A stretch of DNA of 64,000 nucleotides from NCBI GenBank assembly GCA_963734575.1, contig CAVTHT010000015.1:124001-188000 (forward strand), read 5' to 3'. The DNA comes from CAIWHR01 sp963734575 (GTDB lineage Bacteria > Pseudomonadota > Gammaproteobacteria > Burkholderiales > Casimicrobiaceae). The position numbers and the translations under genes are program-made. The notes under the pieces are model-generated. The model searched no databases. It was not told where the DNA came from and worked only from the letters and a program-made list of their open reading frames with translations. Of the stretch, positions 38,681-48,909 are shown one piece after another. The first letter of the stretch is position 1, and every line of letters starts with the position of its first letter.

Positions 38681-39850
38681 TCACTGCAGGACCGGCGGCG
38701 ATGCGAGGCCGTGCATCACCAGCTCGAACTTCTCGTTGTCGGACACCGTGCTCCGCCGCGTGGTGAGCAGCATGTATCCGGAAGAATCCCGGAAAACGCC
38801 CATGTAGAAGCCGCTCGTGGTCTGGATGGAGTACTTGCAGCTGCCCTCGTCGACGAACCGGAAGCGCTCCCATGAGCGGACCTGCGTCGCGTCCGTGTGG
38901 AAGATGGCGCTGAAGCTGTCGAGGCAGGCGCCGGGGAAGCCGGTGTCGCAACTCTCGTGCCGCTCGACCAGACCGCCGCCCTGCAGTGCGGTGAGATAGT
39001 TGACGCCGTTGGCCGTGCGCAACGCGTACGAGCCGTCCGGCTGGCGCAGCAGCCTGAACCGCGCCCACGAGCGGTCGGGCGTGTCCCCGGGCCACCAGCC
39101 TTGCACGATCGGCTCCCCGGTCGCGAGGCCGCCACCGTTCACGGCGGTCAGCGATTCGTCCGTCGCGGTGATGATCGTGTACTCGTAGCCGGATCCGAGA
39201 TCCCCGCATTTCACGATGCGCATCCGTTCCCACGCATTGATCTGCGTGGCGTCGGTGTGCATCGCGTCCTGGTACCGGCCGCCTTCACCTACTGCCGTGA
39301 GATAGTTGCCGCGGATCGTCTGGAGGGCGAAATAGGTGGGCGCCACGCCGCCTGCACCCAGGTCGAGGATGCGGAACCGCTCCCAGTCGCGTACCTGTGT
39401 CGCGTCGGTGTGCAGCGAATCGCTCACGAGGCCCCCGCCATTCACTGCGGTGAGGAAGTTGCCGCTCGCAGTCTGCAGGCGCTTGTCGTGCGACGGCGCC
39501 GGATTCATCACGGCGATCCGGAATTGCTCCCACGCGCCGGCGGTGGTCGATGCGGTGACGATCACCGGCGGGCTCGTCCGGCCCCCGCCGTCGATCGCAG
39601 TGACGTAGAAGCCTTTGCGCGTGCGCAGCGCGAACTCGCCGGGAAACCCCGTCCACGGCGGCGCCGGCGGCAACGCTGTCACTTCTGTCCCGGCGGCGGC
39701 GCCGGTGGGCGGCAGCGCAAACGCGCTTGCCGGTTGCGGCGAGCCGGGTTCGATGCGCCCGCCCGGCGCGGTCGTCCGCTGCGATTCGGGCGCAGCGCAG
39801 GCGGCGAGGAGTCCGAACAGCAGTCCTGCAACGTGACGATGCTTGCCCAT
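38681..39850 (-). CDS. Lipoprotein with fascin-like beta-trefoil repeats
   Basis: This 389-residue lipoprotein has a signal peptide ending in the lipobox LLAAC (Cys about 18) and a Pro/Ala-rich linker. The rest consists of about seven repeats of roughly 50 residues, each with a core like FALRTRKGFYVTAIDGGG, followed by a T-A-T-Q run and WERFRI. This is the pattern of fascin and related beta-trefoil domains, which bind actin in eukaryotes and carbohydrate or other ligands in many bacterial proteins. It probably sits on the envelope surface and binds a polymer. The ATG at 39850 is used, since it places the signal peptide at the start. The gene is divergent from the exonuclease gene. Confidence 0.8.
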   Translation of the reverse strand: MGKHRHVAGLLFGLLAACAAPESQRTTAPGGRIEPGSPQPASAFALPPTGAAAGTEVTALPPAPPWTGFPGEFALRTRKGFYVTAIDGGGRTSPPVIVTASTTAGAWEQFRIAVMNPAPSHDKRLQTASGNFLTAVNGGGLVSDSLHTDATQVRDWERFRILDLGAGGVAPTYFALQTIRGNYLTAVGEGGRYQDAMHTDATQINAWERMRIVKCGDLGSGYEYTIITATDESLTAVNGGGLATGEPIVQGWWPGDTPDRSWARFRLLRQPDGSYALRTANGVNYLTALQGGGLVERHESCDTGFPGACLDSFSAIFHTDATQVRSWERFRFVDEGSCKYSIQTTSGFYMGVFRDSSGYMLLTTRRSTVSDNEKFELVMHGLASPPVLQ

Positions 39851-39983
39851 GGCTGCCTCCGCGTCGTGATCGCCCCGACATTCTGCGGCGTGCGGCAACC
39901 CGGTGCAACGCGAGCCGCGCGTCGTGACGCGCGCCTGTGCCACCGCGCTCCGAGGCGCAGCACCCTTCAGGCCATAATGGCGC

Positions 39984-40814
39984 ATGATCGTGCACCTCGT
40001 CGACGGGACGTACGAGCTCTTCCGGCACTTCTACGGCCTGCGTCGCTTCACCAAGGGCGAGGACCGGCCTTACGGCGCGGTGGTCGGCGTCCTGCAGACG
40101 CTGCTCCAGATGATCGAGCAAGGCTCGACGCACGTGGGGGTGGCGACCGACCACGTGATCGAGTCGTTTCGCAATCGCCTGTGGCCCGGATACAAGACCG
40201 GGCAGGGTATCGAGCCCGCGCTGCTTGCGCAGTTTCATCCTCTGGAGGAAGCGCTTGCCGCAATGGGAGTCGCGGTGTGGCCGATGGTCGAGCTCGAGGC
40301 AGACGATGCGTTGGCTTCGGCCGCACGCATCGCCGACCTCGACACGACCGTCGAGAAGATCGCGATCTGGACCCCCGACAAGGATCTCGCGCAGTGCGTG
40401 CGCGGCGAGCGTGTCGTGCAGGTGGACCGCAGGACGAAGGAGATCCGCGATGCCGACGCGGTCCGGGCGAAGTTCGGCGTCGATCCCGCGCTGATACCGG
40501 ATTACCTGGCGCTGGTCGGCGACGCGGCGGACGGCTACCCGGGCATTCCCGGCATCGGGTCGGTCACGGCGGCGCGGCTGCTCAACCTGCATGGCGCCAT
40601 CGAGGCCTTCCCGCCCGAGGTGCTCGGCACGAATCGCGCACTCGCGCTGCTGTTCAAGGATCTCGCTACCCTGCGCACCGATGCCGCGCTCTTCGGCGAT
40701 GCGGGCGAGCTGCAATGGTCGGGACCGACGGCGGGGTTCGGCGCATGGGCACAACGCATGGGCGCGCCGCGACTCGTCGATCGTTGCCTGAAGGCGCAGC
40801 AGGCGTTGGCCTGA
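39984..40814 (+). CDS. 5'-3' exonuclease / flap-endonuclease-like protein
   Basis: This 276-residue protein matches the 5'-nuclease (PolA N-terminal, FEN/PIN) family without a polymerase domain. Metal-site acidic motifs are LVDGTYELFRHFYGL, VELEADDALASAARIA, WTPDKDLAQCV and LVGDAADGYPGIPGIGS; the last is the helix-hairpin-helix typical of the family. It should process 5' ends or flaps of DNA. A CATAAT (39973-39978) lies right before the ATG, so the leader may be very short. Stand-alone copies of this family exist beside polA; its cellular role here is uncertain. Confidence 0.88.
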   Translation: MIVHLVDGTYELFRHFYGLRRFTKGEDRPYGAVVGVLQTLLQMIEQGSTHVGVATDHVIESFRNRLWPGYKTGQGIEPALLAQFHPLEEALAAMGVAVWPMVELEADDALASAARIADLDTTVEKIAIWTPDKDLAQCVRGERVVQVDRRTKEIRDADAVRAKFGVDPALIPDYLALVGDAADGYPGIPGIGSVTAARLLNLHGAIEAFPPEVLGTNRALALLFKDLATLRTDAALFGDAGELQWSGPTAGFGAWAQRMGAPRLVDRCLKAQQALA

Positions 40815-40945
40815 CGGCCGCCGCACGTTGCGGTCCGCGCGTGCGGGTGCGCACGCTGCTACGCCCGTAGCACGCGTGTCGGACGACGCCGGCGCAGTCT
40901 GATGCAGATCATGGGTCCGTGGCACGCGATCGATAGACTGCGCGC

Positions 40946-42712
40946 ATGGACCGACGCGCCTTCCTGCGCATCGCAGGGTTCACGACCGTATCGGGGCTCG
41001 GTCTCTCCGGCTGCCCGTCGGAACACCCGTCGAGCCCTCCCGGCCGCTACGCATTTCCGCAAGGCGTCGCGTCGGGTGACCCGCGCGCCGACAGCATCGT
41101 GCTCTGGACGCGCATCGTCGCGACCGGCTCACCCTCGATGGTCATCGCGGCCACGCTGCAGCTCGCGCGGGACGCGCAGTTCATGGACGTCGTCGCCGAG
41201 CAGCGCGTCGAAGCACGCGCCGAGTGGGATTTCACGGTCCGGCACAAGATCACGGGGCTCCCGCCGGCATCGCGCCTCTACTACCGCTTCGTTGCCGGCA
41301 GCGACACGAGTCCGGTCGGCCGCACGCTGACCGCGCCCGCCCGCGACGCGCGCGTGGCCAACCTGCGCTTCGCGTTCCTGTCGTGCCAGGACTGGTCCGC
41401 GAACCACTGGGACGGCATGACACGGCTCCTCGCGGAGGACATCGACCTCGTCGTGTTCCTCGGTGACTACATCTACGAAGGCACCGCGCCTTCGGGCGTG
41501 TGCCCGCCCGAGGCTTCGCATCCGGTCATTCGCCTGCCGGTCGGCCGCGACGCCGGCGCGTACCAGGTGGCCGAGACGCTCGCCGACTATCGCGCGCTCT
41601 ACCGCACCTATCGCAGCGATCCGCGGCTGCAGGCGCTGCACGCGCGCCATCCCTTCATCGCGATCTGGGACGATCACGAGTTCAGCGACAATTGCTGGCA
41701 GGCGCACGAGACGTACACGCCCGCGCAGGTCGAGAACAGGCCGCGCCGGGCCGCAGCGAGCCAGGCCTGGTTCGAATGGCTGCCGTCGGACGTGCATCCG
41801 GGCGCAGGCGATGGCTTCGCGGCGCTCGAGATCCAGCGCGAATTCCAGTGGGGCACGCTCGCGCACTTCGTGCTCACCGACGAGCGGCTCCATCGCACGC
41901 AACCGGCCGTCGACCGGCTCGGGCTCGCGGACGATCCCGCCAGCGGCGTGTTCGAGCTGGGCTCGCGCCGCATCGTCGGGGTGTCGACGCAGCGCGACGC
42001 CGAGACGTTGCTCACCAGGACCGGTTTCCCGCCGACCATGCTGGGCGAGGCACAGGAGCAGTGGTGGCGCGCGACGATGCGCGATTCGCCGGCGCAATGG
42101 AAGCTCTGGTGCAATGAAGTCACCCTGATGCGGCTGCAGGCCGACCTGCGTGGGCTCGCGCCGGCGCCCTTCAATGCGCGGTTCCTGGCCAATACCGATC
42201 AGTGGGATGGCTACGGTTCCGCGCGCAACCGGCTGCTCGGATACCTGCGGGAGGACGGGGTCGCAAACGTCGTCGCGCTCACCGGCGACATCCACGCCTT
42301 CGCGGCAGGCATCGTGATGGAAGACTTCGACGCTCCCGAGATGCGCCCGGCCATTGCGGAGATCGTGGGGGCAGGGCTCAGCAGCGAATCGCTGTTCTAT
42401 CCCGTGGACGCGGCCGTGCGCGCGCACCCCATCGGCGTCTTCTTCGCGGGCCTCGTATCGCAGCGCGACAACGGGGCGCTGCGCGTGACGCTCGACGGCA
42501 CCCTGCGCACGTACAACCCCTGGGTGGCGCACGTGGACACGCGGGCGATCGGCTACTGCGTGGTGGACGTCGATGCCGTGCGCGTGCAGGCGCGGCTCGT
42601 GCATCTCGCCGATACGGGCGCGGCGACGCCGCTGCCGCACGACCGCGTCGAGAGCACGACCGTCGTCACGGTGCCTTCGGGCAGGGTGGAAGTGCAGGTG
42701 GCGACGGCGTGA
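40946..42712 (+). CDS. phoD: PhoD-type alkaline phosphatase / phosphodiesterase
   Basis: This 588-residue exported enzyme starts with a Tat signal (DRRAFLRIAG, then a hydrophobic stretch ending LSGC), with a possible lipid-attachment cysteine. It has the PhoD N-terminal beta domain (FPQGVASGDP, VLWTRI) and the metallophosphatase core: LSCQDW, VVFLGDYIYEG, WDDHEFSDNCW, and LTGDIHAFAAG near the end. PhoD hydrolyses phosphate mono- and diesters in the periplasm with Ca2+/Fe3+. It stands near the Pit/DUF47 pair, forming a phosphate acquisition neighbourhood, although it is on the opposite strand. Confidence 0.93.
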   Translation: MDRRAFLRIAGFTTVSGLGLSGCPSEHPSSPPGRYAFPQGVASGDPRADSIVLWTRIVATGSPSMVIAATLQLARDAQFMDVVAEQRVEARAEWDFTVRHKITGLPPASRLYYRFVAGSDTSPVGRTLTAPARDARVANLRFAFLSCQDWSANHWDGMTRLLAEDIDLVVFLGDYIYEGTAPSGVCPPEASHPVIRLPVGRDAGAYQVAETLADYRALYRTYRSDPRLQALHARHPFIAIWDDHEFSDNCWQAHETYTPAQVENRPRRAAASQAWFEWLPSDVHPGAGDGFAALEIQREFQWGTLAHFVLTDERLHRTQPAVDRLGLADDPASGVFELGSRRIVGVSTQRDAETLLTRTGFPPTMLGEAQEQWWRATMRDSPAQWKLWCNEVTLMRLQADLRGLAPAPFNARFLANTDQWDGYGSARNRLLGYLREDGVANVVALTGDIHAFAAGIVMEDFDAPEMRPAIAEIVGAGLSSESLFYPVDAAVRAHPIGVFFAGLVSQRDNGALRVTLDGTLRTYNPWVAHVDTRAIGYCVVDVDAVRVQARLVHLADTGAATPLPHDRVESTTVVTVPSGRVEVQVATA

Positions 42713-42846
42713 GCACGCACGCCACACGTGTATCGATGATGACCGGGTCCGAGTTGCGCATCCAGCCCGTGCCGTGAACCTCCGGCTGCGCGTCCCGCTG
42801 CACCGCGCAGTCGACGGCAGCGCGCGCAGCGGCTACGACTGCCGCC

Positions 42847-43848
42847 CTACCAGTTGACGAGCTTCCAGGCCGCGGCACCCATGAGCCCCGCGGCAGGCAG
42901 GGTGATCACCCACGCGACGACGATCCCGCGTGCCACGTGCCAGCGCACGGCCGCGGTCCGCCGCGCGGCGCCGACGCCGATGATCGCGCCGGTGATGGTG
43001 TGCGTCGTCGACACCGGCACGCCGAGCCCCGTCGCGAGAAAGAGCGTGATCGCGCCGCCGGTCTCGGCGCAGAAGCCCTGGATCGGCTTGAGATGCGTGA
43101 TGCGCGAGCCCATCGTGTGCACGATGCGCCATCCACCCAGCAACGTGCCGAGGGCCATCGCCAGCTGGCAGCTCAGCACGACCCACAACGGCACGTGGAA
43201 GCCGCCTTCCAGCAGGCCCTGCGAGAAGAGCAGCACCGCGATGATGCCCATCGTCTTCTGTGCGTCGTTGCCGCCGTGGCCGAGGGAATACAGCGCGGCC
43301 GAGATGAGCTGCAGCACGCGGAACCGCCGATCGATCGCGTAGGGCGACGAGCGCAGCGTCGCCCAGCGCACGATCAGCACGAGCAGTTGCGCGAGCACGA
43401 AGCCGATGACCGGCGAGAGCACGATCCCGAGCGCCGTCTTGCCGAGGCCGCTGAAGACGACGGCGTCGAGGCCCGCCTTGGCGATGCCAGCGCCCGCCAG
43501 CCCGCCGATCAGCGCGTGACTGCTGCTCGAAGGCAGGCCCCACCACCAGGTGAGCAGGTTCCATACGATGGCGCCGGTCAGCGCACCGAAGATCACGCTG
43601 GCGTCCACCAGCCCGCTCTGCACGATCCCGGTGCCGACCGTCTGCGCCACGTGCAGGCCGAACACGGCGAAGGCGATGAAGTTGAAGAAGGCCGCCCAGG
43701 CTACGGCGACCTGCGGCCGCAGCACGCGCGTGGACACGACGGTCGCGATGGAATTGGCGGCATCGTGCAGGCCGTTGAGGAAATCGAACAGCAGCGCGAA
43801 TGCAATGAGCGCGAAGAGGACCGGCAGGGCGATCGTGGTGGCATCCAT
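42847..43848 (-). CDS. pit: Low-affinity inorganic phosphate transporter (PiT family)
   Basis: This 333-residue polytopic inner-membrane protein belongs to the PiT family. The two inverted signature motifs are present: FDFLNGLHDAANS in the N-terminal half and LGHGGNDAQKTMG in the C-terminal half, with a serine-rich PSSSSHALIGG loop. It imports phosphate (as metal-phosphate) with protons. The DUF47 regulator gene lies 27 bases upstream on the same strand, the usual pairing. Confidence 0.94.
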   Translation of the reverse strand: MDATTIALPVLFALIAFALLFDFLNGLHDAANSIATVVSTRVLRPQVAVAWAAFFNFIAFAVFGLHVAQTVGTGIVQSGLVDASVIFGALTGAIVWNLLTWWWGLPSSSSHALIGGLAGAGIAKAGLDAVVFSGLGKTALGIVLSPVIGFVLAQLLVLIVRWATLRSSPYAIDRRFRVLQLISAALYSLGHGGNDAQKTMGIIAVLLFSQGLLEGGFHVPLWVVLSCQLAMALGTLLGGWRIVHTMGSRITHLKPIQGFCAETGGAITLFLATGLGVPVSTTHTITGAIIGVGAARRTAAVRWHVARGIVVAWVITLPAAGLMGAAAWKLVNW

Positions 43849-43875
43849 CGGGCGTCCTGTCGAGGAGCAGGGACT

Positions 43876-44529
43876 TCAGACGTGCTTGGCGGTGATGGAC
43901 TGGATCGAGTTGGCGATGTCGTCGCACTTGTCGACGACGTTCTCGACGAGCTCGTAGATTTCCTTGCGGTCGATGTAGCCGATCGTGTCGATGTCGCCGG
44001 CGCGAAGCTGTGCGCGCAGCTTGGTGAGTCCCTGGTCGAACGACTCGTCGGCCTGGCCCTCGATCAGGCCGATCTTCTCGCACAGCCGGAAGATCTGCCG
44101 ATGCGACGCCGTGATGGAATCGAGGTGCGGCATGACCTCGTGCAGGAGCTCGGCGCTTTGCAGCACCGCGTCGACCATGGCGTGCATCTCCGCCTTGAAC
44201 TGGGAGATCCCGTAGCGCTGCATGCCCTTGGCAGTGTCTTCGACGAGGTCGACCGCATCGTCGAGGTCGTGGGCGAGGGCGAGCAGGTCCTCGCGATCGA
44301 TCGGCGCATTGAACGTGCGGTTGGCGCTGATGAAGATCTTGCGCGCGACGGCGTCGGCCGCTTCCTCGATCCGGCGGATCGCGGCGACATGCTGGTCGAT
44401 GGGGCCGTCGCCGTCGATCATCTTGCGCAGCTCGCGGGCGGCCTCGAGGATGCGCTCCGCCTGCTGGCAGAAGAGCGCCGTGAAGCTTTCCTCGGGCGGC
44501 ATGAGGCGGCTGAACAGATTGAGCGCCAT
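43876..44529 (-). CDS. DUF47 (PhoU-like) phosphate-transport accessory protein
   Basis: This intact 217-residue all-helical cytoplasmic protein of the DUF47 / Pit-accessory family resembles PhoU. Motifs include EARELRKMIDGDGPID, AIRRIEEAADAVARKI, DLDDAVDLVEDTAKG and the C-terminal YELVENVVDKCDDIANSIQ. The family works with PiT transporters to regulate phosphate uptake. It is the first gene of the two-gene operon; its start follows about 260 bases with no recognisable gene. Confidence 0.92.
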   Translation of the reverse strand: MALNLFSRLMPPEESFTALFCQQAERILEAARELRKMIDGDGPIDQHVAAIRRIEEAADAVARKIFISANRTFNAPIDREDLLALAHDLDDAVDLVEDTAKGMQRYGISQFKAEMHAMVDAVLQSAELLHEVMPHLDSITASHRQIFRLCEKIGLIEGQADESFDQGLTKLRAQLRAGDIDTIGYIDRKEIYELVENVVDKCDDIANSIQSITAKHV

Positions 44530-44796
44530 GGTCGGATCGTCCTGTGGGGAGTGCGATTGTAGTCAGTTCGCCGGGCTCGCCCCGCTGGGCGCTTGCGCAG
44601 TGCTTCCTGGCCGGACGTCGGAGAGACTAACCCATCGCGACGGCCGCACCGATCGACGCTGCAAAGCCGCGTTGCTTCGCGGCTCCCGATGCTCGCGAGC
44701 AGGTTCCGCGCCAGCAACGCGTCCTGCGGACACACGCGACGTGCGTTGGCCGGACCGATGCTAGAATCGCGGCCCCCGGACCCCAAGGAAATGACC

Positions 44797-45186
44797 ATGC
44801 CGCCGGCAACCCCGGGAACGCGCATTCTGGTCGCCGACGACAACGTCGACAGCGTGCAGAGCCTCGCCATGCTGCTCACGCTCTCCGGCTACGAAACGCG
44901 TACCGCGGGCGATGGCGTCGAGGCGCTCGCGGTGGCCGAGGACTTCCAGCCGCACGTCGCGTTCCTGGACATCGGCATGCCCAGGCTGGACGGCTATGCC
45001 ACGGCACGCCGGTTGCGCGCCCGGCCGTGGGCACGGCAACTCGCGCTCTATGCACTGACCGGGTGGGGGCAGCCCGATGACGCGCAGCGCGCGCTGGAAG
45101 CCGGATTCGACGGCCACCTCGTGAAGCCACTCGACGTCGCGTTGCTCGAGGAGCTGATCGCGTCGAAGCGTTCGGACGCGCGTTGA
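44797..45186 (+). CDS. Receiver-domain-only response regulator
   Basis: This 129-residue protein consists of one REC domain. The acidic pocket (ILVADDNVDSV, residues 10-20), the phosphoacceptor Asp58 (VAFLDIGMPRLDGY), a switch threonine (YALTGWG) and the conserved lysine (HLVKPLD) are all present. There is no output domain, so it should act through partner proteins, for example a hybrid kinase elsewhere. The AAGGAA site at 44785-44790 touches the ATG at 44791, so the ATG six bases later (44797) is preferred. Confidence 0.93.
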   Translation: MPPATPGTRILVADDNVDSVQSLAMLLTLSGYETRTAGDGVEALAVAEDFQPHVAFLDIGMPRLDGYATARRLRARPWARQLALYALTGWGQPDDAQRALEAGFDGHLVKPLDVALLEELIASKRSDAR

Positions 45187-45229
45187 ACGCGCTTCCGGCG
45201 AATCGCCGCGAGCGGCGGATCACGACACG

Positions 45230-45952
45230 TTGACGATCCGCGTCGGCACCGCAGGCTGGACGCTGCCGCGTGCGGTCCAGGAGCGCTTTCCCGATGCAGG
45301 GTCGCATTTGGCACGCTACGCAAGCGTGTTCGCGGCGACCGAGATCAACTCGTCGTTCCATCGTCCGCACCGGCCCGCGACCTACGCGCGCTGGGCTTCG
45401 AGCGTGCCGGAGCATTTCCGGTTCTCCGTCAAGGTGCCGAAGGCGCTCACGCACGAGCGGCGCCTCGCCGGCACGAGCGCGGCTCTGGATATTTTCCTCG
45501 GCGAATGCACGCACCTCGGCGCGCGCCTCGCGTGCCTCCTCGTGCAGCTGCCGCCGAGCCTTGCTCTCGATGCAGCCACGGCGGGCGCGTTCCTCGCCGA
45601 GCTGCGGGAGCGATACGCGGGCGATGTCGCACTGGAGCCGCGGCATCCGAGCTGGTTCGAACCGGAAGCGGCCGCGCTGCTCGAGCGCTACCGGGTCGCG
45701 CGGGTCGCCGCGGACCCGGCGCGCGTGCCGCACGCAGCGGAGCCGGGCGGATGGACGGGCCTCGCGTACTGGCGGCTGCACGGCTCACCGCGCATGTACT
45801 GGTCGTCCTACCCCGAACCTGCGCTCGATGCGCTGGCCGCGCAGTTGCGCTCGGCAGCGGCGCGCGCCGACGCTGTGTGGTGCATTTTCGACAACACGAC
45901 TTCGGGCGCGGCTGCAGCGAACGCCCTCGACCTGCTGGCACGCCTCGCCTGA
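45230..45952 (+). CDS. DUF72 domain protein
   Basis: This 240-residue protein of the DUF72 (YecE) family has a TIM-barrel-like fold. Family motifs are VGTAGWT near the start, EINSSFHRPHRPATYARWA, FRFSVKVPKALTH, LEPRHPSWF and YWRLHGSPRMYWSSY. No ATG is suitably placed; the TTG at 45230 gives a start right at the conserved strand, 43 bases after the response regulator. The molecular function is unknown. Confidence 0.85.
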   Translation: MTIRVGTAGWTLPRAVQERFPDAGSHLARYASVFAATEINSSFHRPHRPATYARWASSVPEHFRFSVKVPKALTHERRLAGTSAALDIFLGECTHLGARLACLLVQLPPSLALDAATAGAFLAELRERYAGDVALEPRHPSWFEPEAAALLERYRVARVAADPARVPHAAEPGGWTGLAYWRLHGSPRMYWSSYPEPALDALAAQLRSAAARADAVWCIFDNTTSGAAAANALDLLARLA

Positions 45953-46028
45953 GTCTGCTGCAGCCGCATGTCGTGGCGCACGCAGGTCGCCCACGGCGCG
46001 GTGCGGCGTCCGCGCGGCCTCGTGCACC

Positions 46029-48696
46029 TCACGCGAGGTGGCGGCGCAGGTATGGCGCGGTCCGGCTCTCCCTGGCTTTCGCAATTTCGCGCGGCGGGCC
46101 GCAGGCGACGATGCGTCCGCCGTCCTCGCCCGCGCCGGGCCCGACGTCGATGACCCAGTCGCTGCCTGCGCGACGACGCGCATCTCGTGCTCGACGACCA
46201 CGACGGTGTTGCCGAGCATCCACCAGTCCCTGCAGCTGCGCCATCAGCTTGTCGACGTCGGCGGGGTGCAGGCCGGTGGTCGGCTCATCGAGCACGTAGA
46301 GGGTATCGCCGCGCTGCATGCGCTGCAGCTCCGTCGCGAGCTTGATGCGCTGCGCCTCGCCGCCGGAGAGCTCCGTCGCGGGCTGGCCGAGGCGCAGGTA
46401 GCCGAGGCCGATGTCGCTGCAGCAGCGCGAGCGGCTTGCGCACGGCCGGCTCGTCCGGCGAAGAACTCCAGCGCCTCGTCCACCGTCATGCCGAGCACCT
46501 CGGCGATGTTGCGCTCCGTGCCATCGCACTTTCAGCGTCTGCTCGTTGTACCGCGCGCCGTGGCACGTGGGGCAGGGCGCGTAGACGCTCGGCATGAACA
46601 GCAGCTCGACGCTGACGAAGCCTTCGCCTTCGCAGGTCTCGCAGCGGCCCTTCGCGACGTTGAACGAGAACCGGCCCGACGTCGTAGCGTTTCGCGCGCG
46701 CCATCTTCGTCGCGGCGAACAGCCTGCGCACGTGATCGAACAGGCCCGTGTACGTCGCGAGATTCGAGCGCGGCGTGCGGCCGATCGGCTTCTGGTCGAC
46801 GCGCACGAGCCGTCGCACCGCTTCGATGCCGGCAGGCGATCCGGCCGCGTGTCACCGATGCCACGGAGAGCTCGGGCGCTTCGCCGGATTCTTCCTCGTC
46901 CTGCGGTGGCCTCGTGACCGAGGTGCTCGCACACGAGCTCCACGAGCGCCTGGCTGACGAGGCTCGACTTGCCCGAGCCCGACACGCCCGTCACTGCGGT
47001 GAAGCACGCCGAGCGGGATGCGCGCGTCGACGTCCTTCAGGTTGTTGCGCGTGATGCCGCGCAGCTCCAGCCAGCGTGCGGCGACGCGCGGCTCGCGCGC
47101 GGCCGCCGCCGGCGGCGCGAACAGGTACTGCGCGCGTGCGCGACCCCGCGACGCTCGCGCAGGCCCTCGGGCGGGCCGCTGTACAGCGACCTCGCCGCCG
47201 CGCTCGCCGGCATCGGGCCCGATGTCGACCAGCCAGTCGGCGCGCCGGATCATGTCGAGGTCGTGCTCGACGACGAAGATCGAGTTGCCGGAGCGCTTGA
47301 GCTGATCGAGCGCCAGCAGCAGAGCCTCGCTGTCGGCAGGATGCAGGCCGGCGGAAGGCTCGTCGAGCACGTAGATCACGCCGAACAGATTGGAGCGGAT
47401 CTGCGTCGCGAGGCGCAGGCGCTGCAGCTCGCCCGGCGACAGCGTGGGCGTGCTGCGGTCGAGCGAAAGGTAGCCGAGGCCGAGCTCCTGCAGCGTCGCG
47501 ATGCGCGCGACGAGGTCGTGCGCGATGCGCTGTGCGGCGAGGCGCTTCTCCTCCGACAGGTTCGGCGTGCGCCGCACGTCCGGCGCGCCCGCGTGCGCGG
47601 AGCCGCCGGCCGCCACGCGCCGTGCAGTGTCCTTGCGCGCGTCCGCACGCCGCTGAGCGTGGCGTGGCTGCGTCCGCTTCGTCGAAGCGTCCTTCGGCCG
47701 CCGGCCGCAGCAGCTTGGCCATGCGATTGAGCGACATCTGCGCCAAGCGTGCCGATGTCGACGCCCGCGAACGTCACGGACAGCGCCTCGCGCTTGAGGC
47801 GCTTGCCTTCGCACACCGGACACAGCGCTGCCGACCATGTAGCGCGACACGCGCTTCTTCATCAGCGCGCTCTGCGTCGTCGCGAACGTGTGCAGCACGT
47901 ACTTGCGTGCGCCGGTGAACGTGCCGTAGTAGCTCGGCTCGAGCTTGCGCCGCAGCGCGGCGCGCGTCTCGGCCGGGGTGAAGCCGGCGTACACCGGCAC
48001 CGTCGGCTGCTCCTCGGTGAACAGGATCCAGTCGCGGTCCTTGCGCGGCAGGTCGCGCCACGGCGTGTCGACGTCGTAGCCCAGCGTCACGAGGATGTCG
48101 CGCAGGTTCTGGCCGTGCCAGGCCGGCGGCCACGCGGCGATGGCCCGCTCGCGGATGGTGAGCGAGTCGTCGGGCACCATCGTTTGCTCGGTCACCTCGT
48201 AGACGCGCCCGAGCCCGTGGCAGTGCGGGCAGGCGCCCTGCGGCGTGTTCGGCGAGAAGTCCTCGGCGTAGAGCATCGGCTGCCGCGGCGGATAGCTGCC
48301 GGCCCGCGAATACAGCATCCGCACGAGGCTCGACAGCGTCGTCACGCTGCCCACCGACGAGCGCACGCTCGGCGTCCCGCGCTGCTGCTGCAGCGCGACC
48401 GCGGGCGGCAGGCCTTCGATCGAGTCGACGTCGGGCACGCCGACCTGGTCGATCAGGCGCCGCGCATACGGCGCGACCGATTCGAAATAGCGCCGCTGCG
48501 CCTCGGCGTACAGGGTGCCGAAGGCGAGCGACGATTTGCCCGACCCGGAGACCCCCGAAAATACAACGAGGGCATCGCGCGGAATGTCGACATCGATGTC
48601 CTTGAGGTTGTGCTCGCGCGCCCCCTGCACGCGTACGAAGCCCCGCAGCACCGCATTCGCGGGGCGTGCGTGGTGGTCGGGATCGGCACGGCGCAT
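46029..48696 (-). CDS. uvrA: UvrA paralogue (second UvrA-type excinuclease ATPase), frameshifted
   Basis: Joined across frames, this is a UvrA-type ABC ATPase of about 880 residues. It begins RGFVRVQGAREHNLKDIDVD, then Walker A (FSGVSGSGKSSLAFGTLY), the zinc motif ACPHCHGLGRVYEV, the signature LSPGELQRLRLATQI, VLDEPSAGLHPAD, a second Walker A (TGVSGSGKSSLVSQALVE), a CETCEGEG zinc motif, LSGGEAQRIKLATEL and VLDEPTTGLHPAD. At least four frame changes, each caused by one extra base, break the chain; additional ones occur near the 3' end. The domain order and length suit the class II UvrA paralogues, which are shorter than the main UvrA and often linked to drug or DNA-damage tolerance. ATG 48696 is preferred to the TTG at 48708. 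There is no uvrB next to it. Confidence 0.82.
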
Positions 48697-48909
48697 CCCG
48701 TGCCCCAAGCAAACTTCGCGCCGCTCACTGGCGGAGTGCGGCGGACCTCGGCCGTGACGATGCGTCGCGCGCAGTGTAGTCGTCGCCCTACGCGTCTTCC
48801 GCGTCGTGACTGACTGCCCCGGCGGCGTTACGCACTCACAATGCGCGAGGCCGGGAATCGCCCGGGGCCGCTTGGCGGTCGAAAACTTCTAACAGCAACG
48901 GAGCGACTC

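Noticed and set aside
40899..40912. Second FNR box (CTGATGCAGATCAT) before phoD
   Set aside because: It matches only eight of ten fixed positions and its centre lies only about 40 bases from the phoD ATG, which would leave almost no leader. It may be chance.
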